Assembly: GCF_001723175.1 (NCBI RefSeq)
Contig: NC_064655.1
Coordinates: 1,178,001-1,242,000 of the forward strand
DNA length: 64,000 nucleotides
Direction of reading: 5' to 3'
From: Penicillium oxalicum
Lineage: Eukaryota; Ascomycota; Eurotiomycetes; Eurotiales; Aspergillaceae
The notes under the pieces were generated by a model. It ran no database searches. It was not told the origin of the DNA and saw only the letters and a program-made list of their open reading frames with translations. How positions within the stretch are numbered: the first letter of the stretch is position 1; every line of letters begins with the position of its first letter. The translations under genes were made by a program, and so were the position numbers. Shown here piece by piece: positions 21,930-31,716 of this stretch.

Positions 21930-23781
21930 ATGAAGTCATTCTCGAGCTCAGTAGTTAGTGAGTTATGCTCAGAGGTCTCGGTATGCCACTTGTTACCGCT
22001 TTTGCTAATTATCCCATTTCACAGATAAATCGGGCAAGAAATTTGCTCCGAAGGCGCCGCCCCGCCGCGGCGCGCCGGTTCCTGCTGCGCCCGCGCGAAG
22101 GACCAGTTCAGCCCAGCAAACATCAGCGCAACAGACTCCGAAGCAACAGACTCCAACGCAGCCCACACGCGCTCCATCTGAAAAGGGGACAAGTGAAAAT
22201 GTTCATCCGTCAGCCTCTTCGAGAGAGCCGGAACCGCGTACGACCTCTCAATCAACTGAAGTCTCCACATCAGAGCCAGCGAAATCGGCTACGCCGATTT
22301 CTATTCCCCGACCAATCCGCAAACCATCCATCTCCAAGACTGCAAATGTCGCTGTACCTATCTCTAAGGTCTCTTCTGTTCCCGCCGACACAGCCGATGA
22401 TGCCCCTACCTCACCGCGAACTTTACCCACCAAGTCAACCGATGTTTTACCCTCCATAGAAAATGACAACACACCCGTGGTCTCTGTGGAAGAAACGACT
22501 CCAACAGAGCCTAGGATTGCAGAAGCTGCTGCGGGTTCAAGCCAACCATATCCAGCTCCACAAGATGTGCGCTATTCCGAGGACGCGATCTCTCCCCGCC
22601 AATCAATATCGGCACCGCAGCCTACACATACCTCGCCCGTCCCTGGGCGGTCCTTGAAATGGGCTAAAAAAACGTCGGATTTTACAAAGCGAGGAAGAGG
22701 CCCAATCAATGCGATCGCTCCTCCCGAAACTGCTGCAGCGTCCAGCGATGCGGCAGGAGGATCGCTTGTACCAATACCTTCCGATTCGAACGGGAAAGGA
22801 AAGAAACGAAAGGCTTCCAAAATTTCCGAGTCGGGTCGTGACTCGGAAAAGCCCAAGCGCCGTCTATGGAAACGCGAGCCCACTCCCGAGGGCGCTGAGA
22901 TGGTAGAAATTCTTCCCAATGTGGTCAAAATGTCTGAGCTGTGCAAGGACCTTAAGACCGGCAAGAAATCTAAGCGAGAGACTGAATTGCGTAGACTTGA
23001 ACTTGAGGAACAAGAACGCAAACAGAAAGCACATGAAGAGGGTACAACGGTTACACCAGCGCACAAACCTCCTGAGGCAGATGCCGGCAAGACAGACCGT
23101 CTAGCAGATCCCAAACAGCCACAGTCTGGCCCAGTCATGCGCATTGTCAATGGCGAAATTGTTCTGGACAACGCATCACTGGAGGTGGACCGTCATGCCG
23201 ATGCTGCTCGGGCCGCCGGCGATCTCGAAGATGTTGTCGAAAACCAGTTGACTCGAAAAGTCAACCAGGCCACTTATGGCAAGCGCACAAAGAACGAATC
23301 CTGGAACGAAGAAATGACAGATCTTTTCTATCGTGGATTGCGGATGTTTGGCACGGATTTCATGGTGATCAGCAAGCTCTTCCCGGGGAGATCTCGTCGC
23401 CAAATCAAGCTGAAGTTCAACAACGAGGAGCGCAAGGATCCTCAACGGATCAAGGATACTTTGCTTGGCCCGCGCGAATCAGTTGATATTGCTACGTACT
23501 CTGCGATGACCAACCAGGTCTACGATGATCCGAAGGTTATCCAGCAAGAGTTGCAAGAGGAAAAGAAACGAATTGAAGAACAGCATGAGAAAGAGAAACA
23601 ACTCCAGGAAGATCTGATGCGCAACCCAACTGGCACAGACGCGAACGGAGATGCCGACACTAGCGGCGAAATGGGCAATGCTGCGGCTCTGAAGTCCAAG
23701 CGAAAGAAAAATGTGAAAAGCGCGGCCGGTGGCGGCACGGAAGAGGTTCTGGGTTCGATTGACGATATCCCCATGGTCTAA
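21930..23781 (+). CDS. bdp1: TFIIIB subunit B'' (Bdp1), SANT-domain RNA polymerase III factor
   Basis: Two exons, 21930-21957 and 22025-23781, 594 residues. Bdp1 joins TBP and Brf1 to form TFIIIB, which recruits RNA polymerase III to tRNA and 5S genes. The 28-base first exon encodes MKSFSSSVV and splices in phase 1 (A|gtgagt ... cacag|AT) onto NKSGKKFAPKAPPRRG, the conserved fungal Bdp1 N-terminus; without this exon the frame has no ATG near that motif. The extended SANT domain is at about residues 430-490 (ESWNEEMTDLFYRGLRMFGTDF, SRRQIKLKFNNEE), followed by a Glu/Lys/Gln coiled coil and a basic tail. Residues 10-400 are Ser/Pro/Thr-rich and disordered. It shares a 349-base promoter with bre1. 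Confidence 0.95.
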
Positions 23782-24061
23782 CTTGATTTTCTTGATTTAT
23801 GAATTCGCATTGAGGAGCGGGCGTTTGAAGGGCATCTTTCTGATCTAGGAGGTGGTCCAAGAGGATCACATGGCGTTTTTATACCTTGACTACCCACAAA
23901 TGAGCCGGGGAGTTGACCGGCATTTGAGATCACAGAATTTGCCTTTTGCTAACAAGATAGATCTTCTGAAACAAGATTGAATCTTTCAATCACGCTGGCT
24001 ATTGCAATTTCGTCCCTTTTTCAAGCCGACTAGATCAGACATAGGTAGCGAGCCTGACTAA

Positions 24062-25081
24062 CTACCTGCGCCTTGTCGACCCGAAGCCAGTACTTGTTGA
24101 AGTTGACGAGAATGAGGGTGATGGATGCGAAGAAGAACTTCCTTCCCCATTGTCATGGTCCCTTTGTCCACCAAAAATGGGTCTCCCTTGCTGCGAGAAA
24201 CTGCGGTTGGTGTTTGCACCACGACGCCCCAGCCCGTATCCCGCTGCGGCGCCGCTGAGAGCTCCTGTCCAAAAGCCCGGTCGCCACCCCTGCGAAGATG
24301 TTGGACTCCCAAATCCAAAACTGGAGGCATCGTCAGAACAGGTGCTGCTATACGGTGGCGGAGGCTCTGGATAGTCTCCATTACCAGAGCCACCACCTCC
24401 ATGCCCACCACCTCCTCCACCACCGCCTCCTCCCCATCCTCTTCGTCCTCTCGCAGCCCTCCCTCTGTGGCCACCCCGTTGACCTAGACATTCTGCCAGA
24501 AAGCGGGAGGCGATAAATAAGGATACGGCAGCGAAGAACCCGAAGAACAGAATGTCCCCTATACTCTCCACGAGTCGTTTCCCACCTCGCCCCGAGGCTT
24601 TTGTGCCCCGGCTAAACATCGACTGCCAGTCATACTCATCGCTTGCCTTTCCAAAGCGCTGCTCGCCTTTTTCAGTGAGAAGCATTCGATATTCGACTGC
24701 GCAGCTGCCTTTCAAGACCCACTTGTCTTCGGAACTGCGATATCCTTCACATATGACGTCAGTTGCGCCAAGCTTGAACTCGCTGGGCAATGAAGCGGTA
24801 CATGACCACTGTACATCTTCCGCGTCGTAGTCGTAGCCATCATTTGTACACCGCATGACATCAACTTGATATAGATTGCAGATTTTCTTGGATGGACCGA
24901 CGCAAGTGAGCTGAGGAACTGGAGAGACACGTCGAGCTGTGGTTTGACGATTTGCGCGAAGTGTCAATGTTTGAACGTTGGACAAAAGGATCGCATCCTT
25001 GCCAGGCGGCTTCTGCGATCTGTCGCAAACCACTGGCGATGCCGCTAGCAGCGTCCAGATTGCGAAAGACGAGCCGCGCAT
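24062..25081 (-). CDS. SARAF-like store-operated calcium entry regulator, ER membrane
   Basis: Single exon, 339 residues. SARAF (TMEM66) in animals is an ER membrane protein that inactivates STIM-controlled calcium entry; fungal homologues exist but lack a defined role since fungi lack Orai. Seen: a signal peptide (residues 1-20), the luminal SARAF domain with ILLSNVQTLTLRANRQTTAR, paired cysteines and the family hallmark CTNDGYDYDAEDVQWSC (78-94), then a single membrane helix at about 175-197. The cytosolic tail has an Arg/Gly region with a run of ten Gly, a PEPPPPYSS Pro-rich stretch and a Ser-rich end. The frame stays open upstream to a TTG, but the ATG at 25081 begins the signal peptide and is preferred. 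Divergent to mmm1. Confidence 0.9.
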   Translation of the reverse strand: MRGSSFAIWTLLAASPVVCDRSQKPPGKDAILLSNVQTLTLRANRQTTARRVSPVPQLTCVGPSKKICNLYQVDVMRCTNDGYDYDAEDVQWSCTASLPSEFKLGATDVICEGYRSSEDKWVLKGSCAVEYRMLLTEKGEQRFGKASDEYDWQSMFSRGTKASGRGGKRLVESIGDILFFGFFAAVSLFIASRFLAECLGQRGGHRGRAARGRRGWGGGGGGGGGGHGGGGSGNGDYPEPPPPYSSTCSDDASSFGFGSPTSSQGWRPGFWTGALSGAAAGYGLGRRGANTNRSFSQQGRPIFGGQRDHDNGEGSSSSHPSPSFSSTSTSTGFGSTRRR

Positions 25082-25499
25082 CTTTTGGAGCTGTAAATCC
25101 TTGGGCAAGACGAAGCCTCACAGAGGCTGGTTCGGTGATATCGAATGAGAGAAAATCCGCGCCGGGACCAGGGAGGATGGTCAGATGGGCGATTGAAAGT
25201 AATGATTGGAGGTGTTTTAAGATTAAATCTGATCAGCGAGTTTTTGTAATACGAAGACAACGAATATTGTGACTCCCTTGTCTTGTGGTCTAGATGTAGG
25301 CTAATGAACAATTGTATGCACTCGTAACGTGTCCAAAGAAAAGCGGGACTGGCGTCGATAAGAGATAAAGCGAGGGACAATCGCCTTATCGATAAGAGGT
25401 AAGTCAGCCAAGAAAGATCCGCCGAGGCCAAACTTTCCTTCAACTTGTAGTCTTCGGCGGGGACGATTCACAAACGGTGATTGCAGACTGTCATTGACA
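25082..25499. promoter_or_regulatory. bidirectional promoter region, SARAF-like gene / mmm1
   Basis: 418 bases between start codons of two divergent genes whose products are both ER membrane proteins. It contains several TTATCGATAA-like palindromic AT-rich stretches near 25384-25396 but no motif I can assign with confidence. Confidence 0.5.
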
Positions 25500-27090
25500 A
25501 TGACGCTTCCGCAAAGTAAACATTCCATTGAGCGTGGGTATTCTCTTCTTGTCTCATTGTCAGGCTAACCGTCGATTGCAGATGATGCCGTCAATGTGAC
25601 ACCTCAATCCTCGTAAGTCGATGACGACCCAAGCTCGCCCTTTGTAAATCTAGACCGCTAACATAGTAGTATCTCCTCCTCCTAGGCTATCTTTCACGCA
25701 GGGCTTCCTGCTCGGACAGCTTTCTGTCGTTCTATTGATTGGTGCTTTCATCAAGTTCTTTATCTTTGGAGAAGCTCCGCCACCTCCATCGCGAGGGTTG
25801 TCAAATCGCACGCCCCATAGGCGCTATAGCTCCGCCTCCAGTCCCTCTCAGGACCATCAGAAATCGCTCCGAGAAAAACCGTCCACGTCCAATGTTTTAC
25901 GACCTGTTCCGGCTTCGTCAACGAATACACGCTCAATTCTTCACAAGACCTACTACAGTCCCACAAATCCTACTTCCAAGCATGGCCGCCACCGCATGCA
26001 CCATTCCTCGCACCAGCCCGAATCGTTGGACTGGTTCAATGTCCTCATAGCACAAACAATTGCGCAATATCGACAGACCGCATACTTGCTCAAGGACTCA
26101 CCGACATCGTCAATCCTGAGCTCCCTCACGGCAGCCATGAACAACCCCGAGAAGAAGCCATCCTTTATTGAGAAGATTAACGTCACGGATATATCGCTAG
26201 GCGAGGAGTTTCCGATCTTCAGCAATTGTCGAATCATCACCGTCGATGATCCCAATTCTGATGGAGGCAGGCTGCAGGCCTTGCTGGACGTGGATTTAAG
26301 TGATGACAATCTCTCCATCGCCGTGGAGACACAACTAGTCTTGAACTACCCCAAACCACGCTCCGCAATCCTTCCGGTAGCATTGTCGGTCTCGGTTGTG
26401 AGATTTTCTGGAACTCTGTGCATTTCACTCATCCCAGCATCGACTGATTCCCTTCAAAACCCAACGGGTGCGCCAGCATCAGCTTCAGAAGCTCCCGATC
26501 GGCCCGACAGCACCGCGGGAACTTCCGATGCAGGTACTGCGCATGGTCAAACCCCTCCCAAAAACAGCCCGAAGAGCAACGTTGCCTTTTCATTTTTACC
26601 AGACTACCGACTTGATCTCTCAGTGCGCTCACTCATTGGATCGCGGAGCAGACTCCAAGACGTGCCCAAAGTGGCTCAGCTTGTCGAGGCCCGTGTCCAT
26701 GCATGGTTCGAGGAGCGTGTCGTCGAGCCTCGCGTGCAAGTCATTGGACTACCTGACCTGTGGCCACGGATGGGCCGTACTGGCGTGCGGACAGGCGAAG
26801 ACTCCGATGCAGGCTCGGCGACAGCACCGAGAAGTCCCGGCTCTGCAGATGCTGGAGCCGCTCCTCGATTTGCAGATGATCGCTCCCGAGACTCAGAAGG
26901 ATTGAGGTTTCGAGGAGGTCTAGATGCACGCTTGGGGCTCGGTGCGGGCTCACGAGGGAACAGTTTCAATGTAGATATGGGCAACTTGCGTAGTCCGAGC
27001 ATGACTCGGCAGGATAGCACAGGAGGTACGGCCGACCCGCTCGAGATGCCCGGTGGTCTCCCAGGAGCAATACCCGCAACTCGAAACTGA
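25500..27090 (+). CDS. mmm1: ERMES subunit Mmm1 (ER-mitochondria tether, SMP domain)
   Basis: Three exons, 25500-25533, 25582-25612 and 25686-27090, 489 residues. Mmm1 is the ER-anchored subunit of ERMES, which tethers ER to mitochondria and moves phospholipids through its SMP domain. The two tiny first exons (34 and 31 bases) encode the short luminal N-terminus and splice in phases 1 and 2 onto [21 protein letters not shown], the conserved start of fungal Mmm1 and its single membrane helix (about 25-49). A basic Ser/Pro linker follows, then the SMP domain from about residue 132 ([17 protein letters not shown]) to about 380 ([11 protein letters not shown]). The C-terminal tail is polar and RGG-like in places. 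The first two exons are inferred from splice consensus and frame; the main exon is certain. Confidence 0.93.
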
Positions 27091-27375
27091 TTTGAGCAGT
27101 CTGATTGAGTAATGAAAAACTTGGTCGGAGCGGCAGTTTATTTCGTCGAATCTACTTTTTCCAGTGGCATGTAATAGTACCGTGCAATGAACCCGAGCGT
27201 TTTGCCAATATCTATCCTCCGGTGTCCATCGATTGCGGTTTTTGATCAGTTGTCTAAGGGGCTCGCTTAAGAGACAGCGCATACAATCAAAGACCCGGTA
27301 TAGATCGTCATTGAAGGTAGGTCATTGCATATTGCATTCTTCGTCAAAGAGGGGGGGACAGTCCAGTAGAGACCG

Positions 27376-28095
27376 CTAGTTCGCAGCCGCGGTAGGCTTC
27401 AAGATTTTCTCCACATAGCTTTTACGATGCGGGTTCACATCAACCTCCGCGTCGCGGTTCAGTGGAGTCCACTTGGGCTCGTCTTGGAATAGACGCATAG
27501 CCTTGACATACTGTTGGGGGTAATTGAACGTTAGCCAACCCGCCGTATGTATTCGAAGATCTCCATCTGGTTTATTGCTCAGCCACATACATTTGACTCG
27601 TTGGTTGTGAAGCGGTGGTAAATGCCCGCCGGAAGAATGATCATGTCATCCTTCACCAGATCGATGCGGATCCATTCATCATCTTGGCCACGGACGTCAA
27701 AGTAACCTTCACCGTCCAGAATGTACCGAATCTCCTCATCCTCATGAAGATGCTCCGCGAAGAACATTTTCACCTTCTCTTCGTAAATATCGCCCATAGC
27801 CTGCGGAGACACACAGACCTAGTCACGGTTCTTATAGCCACGCTCCTGTGCGATCGTATCAACCGCCTCGATTGTCGGGCAGTGGTGATATGTCACACCG
27901 AGCGAAGCGAGCTTCTCTTCAGAGACAGGCCGACCGGAGTCGTGAGGCTCGCGCTGGTCACCCTGGTCATTGTAGAGGTAAATTTATTAGCAGCGGGTAC
28001 GTCTCTTTAATTGCGTCATAGTCTGTTTTTCAACAACCTGGAGATCGATCGAAGAAGTTACTCACTGGCTTGTTGTCGTACCAATAGGCCTTCAT
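27376..28095 (-). pseudogene. adi1: acireductone dioxygenase (ARD, methionine salvage) with in-frame stop
   Basis: Exons 28095-28066, 27962-27591 and 27510-27376 encode 178 residues, the normal family length, but codon 58 is TAG (27821-27819). ARD is a cupin metalloenzyme of the methionine salvage pathway that oxidises acireductone to the keto acid precursor of methionine. Readable parts: [29 protein letters not shown], then stop, then [21 protein letters not shown] with the metal ligands HLHEDEE and the later His in PAGIYHRF, and the conserved [14 protein letters not shown]. Where the TAG stands, the conserved family residue is Glu (RDE), so one base change GAG to TAG explains it. All metal ligands lie after the stop. 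No GT-AG intron of plausible size removes it. It may be a sequencing error, a natural null allele or readthrough; the rest of the gene looks undecayed. Confidence 0.85.
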
Positions 28096-28349
28096 TTTGA
28101 ATTTTTTGAGAAGTACTCTTAAGATTCCTGCACAAAACAAAAGAAATAAAAAGAAAACAAATCGTACAGCGCAAGGTCACAGTAGCGATTCGCGGGACAT
28201 CATCAGCCCCGCAATTGGCTGCTGTGATTGCGCGACCGGATTATGTCATCTCTTATCAGTCACGTGTATTTACGATATTTTTGTCTTATCGGGACAGGTT
28301 TGTAGATCGGTTGTTCACGACGAGCTTTCAATAGTAAAGACACTTTACC
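28096..28349. promoter_or_regulatory. compact bidirectional promoter, adi1 / mto1
   Basis: 254 bases separate the start codons. A GTCACGTG element lies at 28259-28266, 91 bases before the mto1 ATG and 164 before that of adi1. Cbf1-type factors govern sulfur amino acid genes in fungi, so a link to methionine salvage is plausible but inferred. Confidence 0.6.
28259..28266 (+). promoter_or_regulatory. Cbf1/bHLH-type element GTCACGTG in adi1/mto1 promoter
   Basis: Exact match to RTCACRTG, in a 254-base divergent promoter of a methionine-salvage gene. Same 8-mer as in the bre1/bdp1 promoter, opposite orientation. Confidence 0.45.
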
Positions 28350-30481
28350 ATGCTGCTCAGGGCGCGCTTAGCATGCTCAGCGCGTCAGCGCTTATGGAAT
28401 TCCTACCTGGCCGGTAAAGGTCGTGGGCTGGCGACAGTTTCAAACAACTCGCAGTACGTTATTTGACTCCTTTCACCCCGTTCTGATAAGCTTCAGACTG
28501 ACGCCCTCTACGCTCATATCAGAGCTTACGATGTTGTTGTTATTGGCGGTGGCCATGCCGGCTCAGAGGCTTGCGCCGCTGCTGCTCGATCTGGCGCTCG
28601 CACTGCGTTGGTGACGCCGTCTCTATCGAATATTGGCGTCTGTTCCTGCAATCCCAGTTTTGGAGGGATCGGCAAGGGCACGATGATTCGCGAAATCGAT
28701 GCGATGGACGGTGTTGCTGGGCGGATAATCGACAAAGCCGGAGTCATGCTTCGGGTGTTGAATCGCTCCAAGGGCCCGGCTGTATGGGGACCTCGCGCGC
28801 AAATCGACCGTGATCTATACCGGAAATATATGACGGAGGAACTGGTCAATACGGAAGGGTTGAATATTGTCGAGGGCAAGGTGGCAGACATTGTTGTCTC
28901 GAAGGAAGGGACTGAAAATTTGCCAGGCGCCCAGGGCAAGATTGTCGGTGTTCGCTTGGAGTCGGGGGAAGTGATTCCGACTGGTCGAGTTGTCATCACC
29001 ACGGGGACATTCTTGGGAGGTGAAATCCACATTGGACTGGAGGCTTATCCCTCTGGACGAATGGGTGAGGCGCCAACATATGGGTTGAGTAAGTCTCTTC
29101 GCGACGCTGGATTTCAGCTCGGCCGCCTGAAGACCGGTACCCCTCCACGGTTGGATATGAAGTCGATCGATTTCTCAGGCTTGGAAATTCAACGCGGTGA
29201 CTCGCCGCCGATGCCTTTCTCCTACTTGAATTCCACAGTGGAGGTCGGGGATGAGGGGCAGCTCAACTGTTGGTTGACGCATACAAATGAGGCATCTCAC
29301 GAAATCATTCGCGCCAACCTTGAAAATTCGATTCACATTCGAGAAACTGTCCGGGGACCGCGCTACTGTCCTTCTCTGGAGTCCAAGATCATCCGATTCA
29401 AGGACAAGAAACAGCATCAGATCTGGCTGGAACCCGAGGGCTTCGCTCCCAACGAGGTCATCTATCCCAACGGCATATCTATGACCGTGCCTGCAGACGC
29501 GCAGTACGCTATGTTGCGCACTGTCCGCGGGTTGGAGAACGTCAAGATGCTCCAGCCAGGATATGGGGTTGAATATGATTACATTGACCCGCGCAACTTA
29601 CGGCCGACGCTCGAAACCAAGTTGATCAGTGGTCTTTACCTGGCCGGCCAGATCAACGGTACCACCGGATACGAAGAAGCTGCTGGTCAAGGTATCATTG
29701 CCGGCACGAACGCCGGCCTGGCATCCCAAAATCGGGGATCCATGACACTCACTCGCTCTGACGGTTTCATCGGCATCATGATCGACGACCTTATTACGAA
29801 GGGCGTGTCAGAACCGTACAGAATGTTCACCACTCGAAGTGAATACCGCATTTCCACCCGCTCAGATAACGCCGATCTACGTCTCACCCGCATGGCTCGT
29901 GAAGCCGGTGTTGTCGGCGATCACCGATGGCGTCAATTCCGAGACACTGAAGACCAGATTCAAGAGCTCCAAGCCCTCTTGGAGAAGACAAAACTTTCGT
30001 CAACGGCATGGTCACGGAAGGGTTTCAAAGTTCGTGCCGATACGTCGATTCGCTCCGCGCTCGACATTCTCTGCCTGGATGGGTCCGATATCGACACCTT
30101 AATCCCCCACATTGAAGCAGGGCACGGTACGGCGTACAATGCTTCCTCCTTTGCACTGGAGATTCGCACCCGCGTAGCCATCGAGGGCCGCTACGCGCCT
30201 TACCTCAAACGTCAGGAGAAGATGGCCCACCGGTTCCAGCAAGACGAGAACTTGCTTCTCCCCCCGATTTGGATTACAGCAAGATCTTCGGGATCAGCAA
30301 CGAGGAGAAGCAGGCGCTTGAACGAGTCCGTCCGTCTAGTGTTGGCATGGCCCGACGCATTGAGGGTGTCACCCCAGCAGGTGCCCTCCGCTTATTGATG
30401 CATGTTCGGAGAGGCAGCGGGTTTGTCAAGCAGACTCCTGAAGACCCTGCGACTGCGAAGATTCTGGAATCCGCCCCTTGA
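28350..30481 (+). CDS. mto1: mitochondrial tRNA uridine modification enzyme Mto1 (GidA/MnmG), frameshifted near 3' end
   Basis: Exons 28350-28453 and 28523-30481, about 687 residues once the frame is corrected. Mto1 works with Mss1 to add the 5-carboxymethylaminomethyl group to wobble uridines of mitochondrial tRNAs. The N-terminus is a basic presequence ([16 protein letters not shown]). The FAD-binding motif [28 protein letters not shown] and [13 protein letters not shown] are intact. In a six-C run at 30260-30265 the frame breaks: the conserved continuation [20 protein letters not shown] is one base out of frame, so one C appears missing. As written, translation would continue into 44 unrelated residues and stop at 30398; the true frame ends at 30481. 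The lost segment, about 70 residues, is the C-terminal helical domain that contacts the MnmE/Mss1 partner. A homopolymer error is the simplest explanation. Confidence 0.93.
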
Positions 30482-31716
30482 AGAAAAAAAAAGAAAAGAA
30501 AAGAAAAGACAGGATGACGGGGAACAGGACATGATGTCTCTCATCAAACTATTTGGGGGGGAAAAGGTATTTTATTTGCATAGCGGAGCACAGTCGAGGC
30601 GCTAGGAACGTTTACTTTGTACATAATAGGTTCTCCATGTCTTCTTTGGCCTCTGGTCTTTAGGTCTTCACCTCTGGTGGGTGTGTTACATTTTTTACTT
30701 TTGATTTTTTCAATGCGAATTGACCAGTGTACATTAATCTGAATCCCTTCTAGTCTTTGTGATTGGTATAATATATAGACTAGATTTCTTGCTAGTCATT
30801 CGGATGTTGAGCCTTTTCGTACCTTGACCATCTACTGCAGACTCCAGGACTGCCTCCATTGGTCTCAATATCATTCATTCGGCCTCAGGCCTAGGCTGGG
30901 CCGGAACCCCCGCAGCCTTGAGTCGTCTCCCGCCTCGGAGAATTTGGGCTACTCCAAGGTTGGAAACTGTTCCAGCGAGCTCGGGTGAAACCATGAGATA
31001 TCTAAATGTACCCACCCAGCTCCACTTGACCAATATCAGGTATCTGAATTCGGTACGAGCTCTCGAGAATCGAGCAGGAAATTGCAGTAAAGATGTGAAC
31101 CAAAATTCTAAATCTTATAGGTCTAAACTCAATTCTCTATAGGGCCAGACCAAACATTGAAACAACACTGCCTTCTTGATCGACAGCTCAAAAACATTGC
31201 AAATTCACATCGGAAAGATAACTTGAGTATCGGGGAGGGGGGCGAATGAACTCCAAAGAATTGACATGGCTCTCGCATCCCGCACTAGCCATGACGTGCG
31301 GCAGAGGATCAAGAGGGAGTAAGGGGACAAGATCTGAATTCACCGAGACAGGGCGTTGATATGGTGGAAGGAGGTAGAGGGAGAATTTGAGGGGAAGGTA
31401 AGGTTGCACAAGGCAAGTCCGCGAGAAGAGAGATGCAAGTCGCGCCGAATCGACAGAGGGTGATAAAGATTTGTCAGGGTGGAGCGGGATGTTGATCGTA
31501 GAAGAAAAATAAAGTAAAAAGCCCCAGGCTTTTATTTGGCCGAAACAGGAGACAGAAATGGTAATGAGAACACGCTCAGAGGGATATCGAACAGAATGCG
31601 CAAATAGGATGGCACGGGAAAAAAAAAGACGATGAGAAACGTGGCGCATGTGAAGTGAGCCAAATGAGACGAAAGGAAGAGCAGGAAAGCAAAATTATAA
31701 AGGCCGTCTGAAAGCT
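30482..31716. other. convergent 3' intergenic region, mto1 / ammonium transporter
   Basis: 1235 bases between the stop codons of mto1 (plus) and mep (minus). It starts with an A/G-rich stretch and has T-rich and A-rich parts consistent with two 3' untranslated regions. No gene is supported. Confidence 0.5.

Noticed and set aside
25082..25108. Upstream extension of the SARAF-like protein from a TTG
   Set aside because: Would bury the signal peptide behind polar residues; ATG at 25081 gives a proper signal sequence.
27796..27827. Very short intron removing the adi1 TAG
   Set aside because: The only GT-AG option that spans the stop is 26 bases, below the size spliced in fungi, and it shifts the reading frame; an 18-base option would leave the TAG in place.
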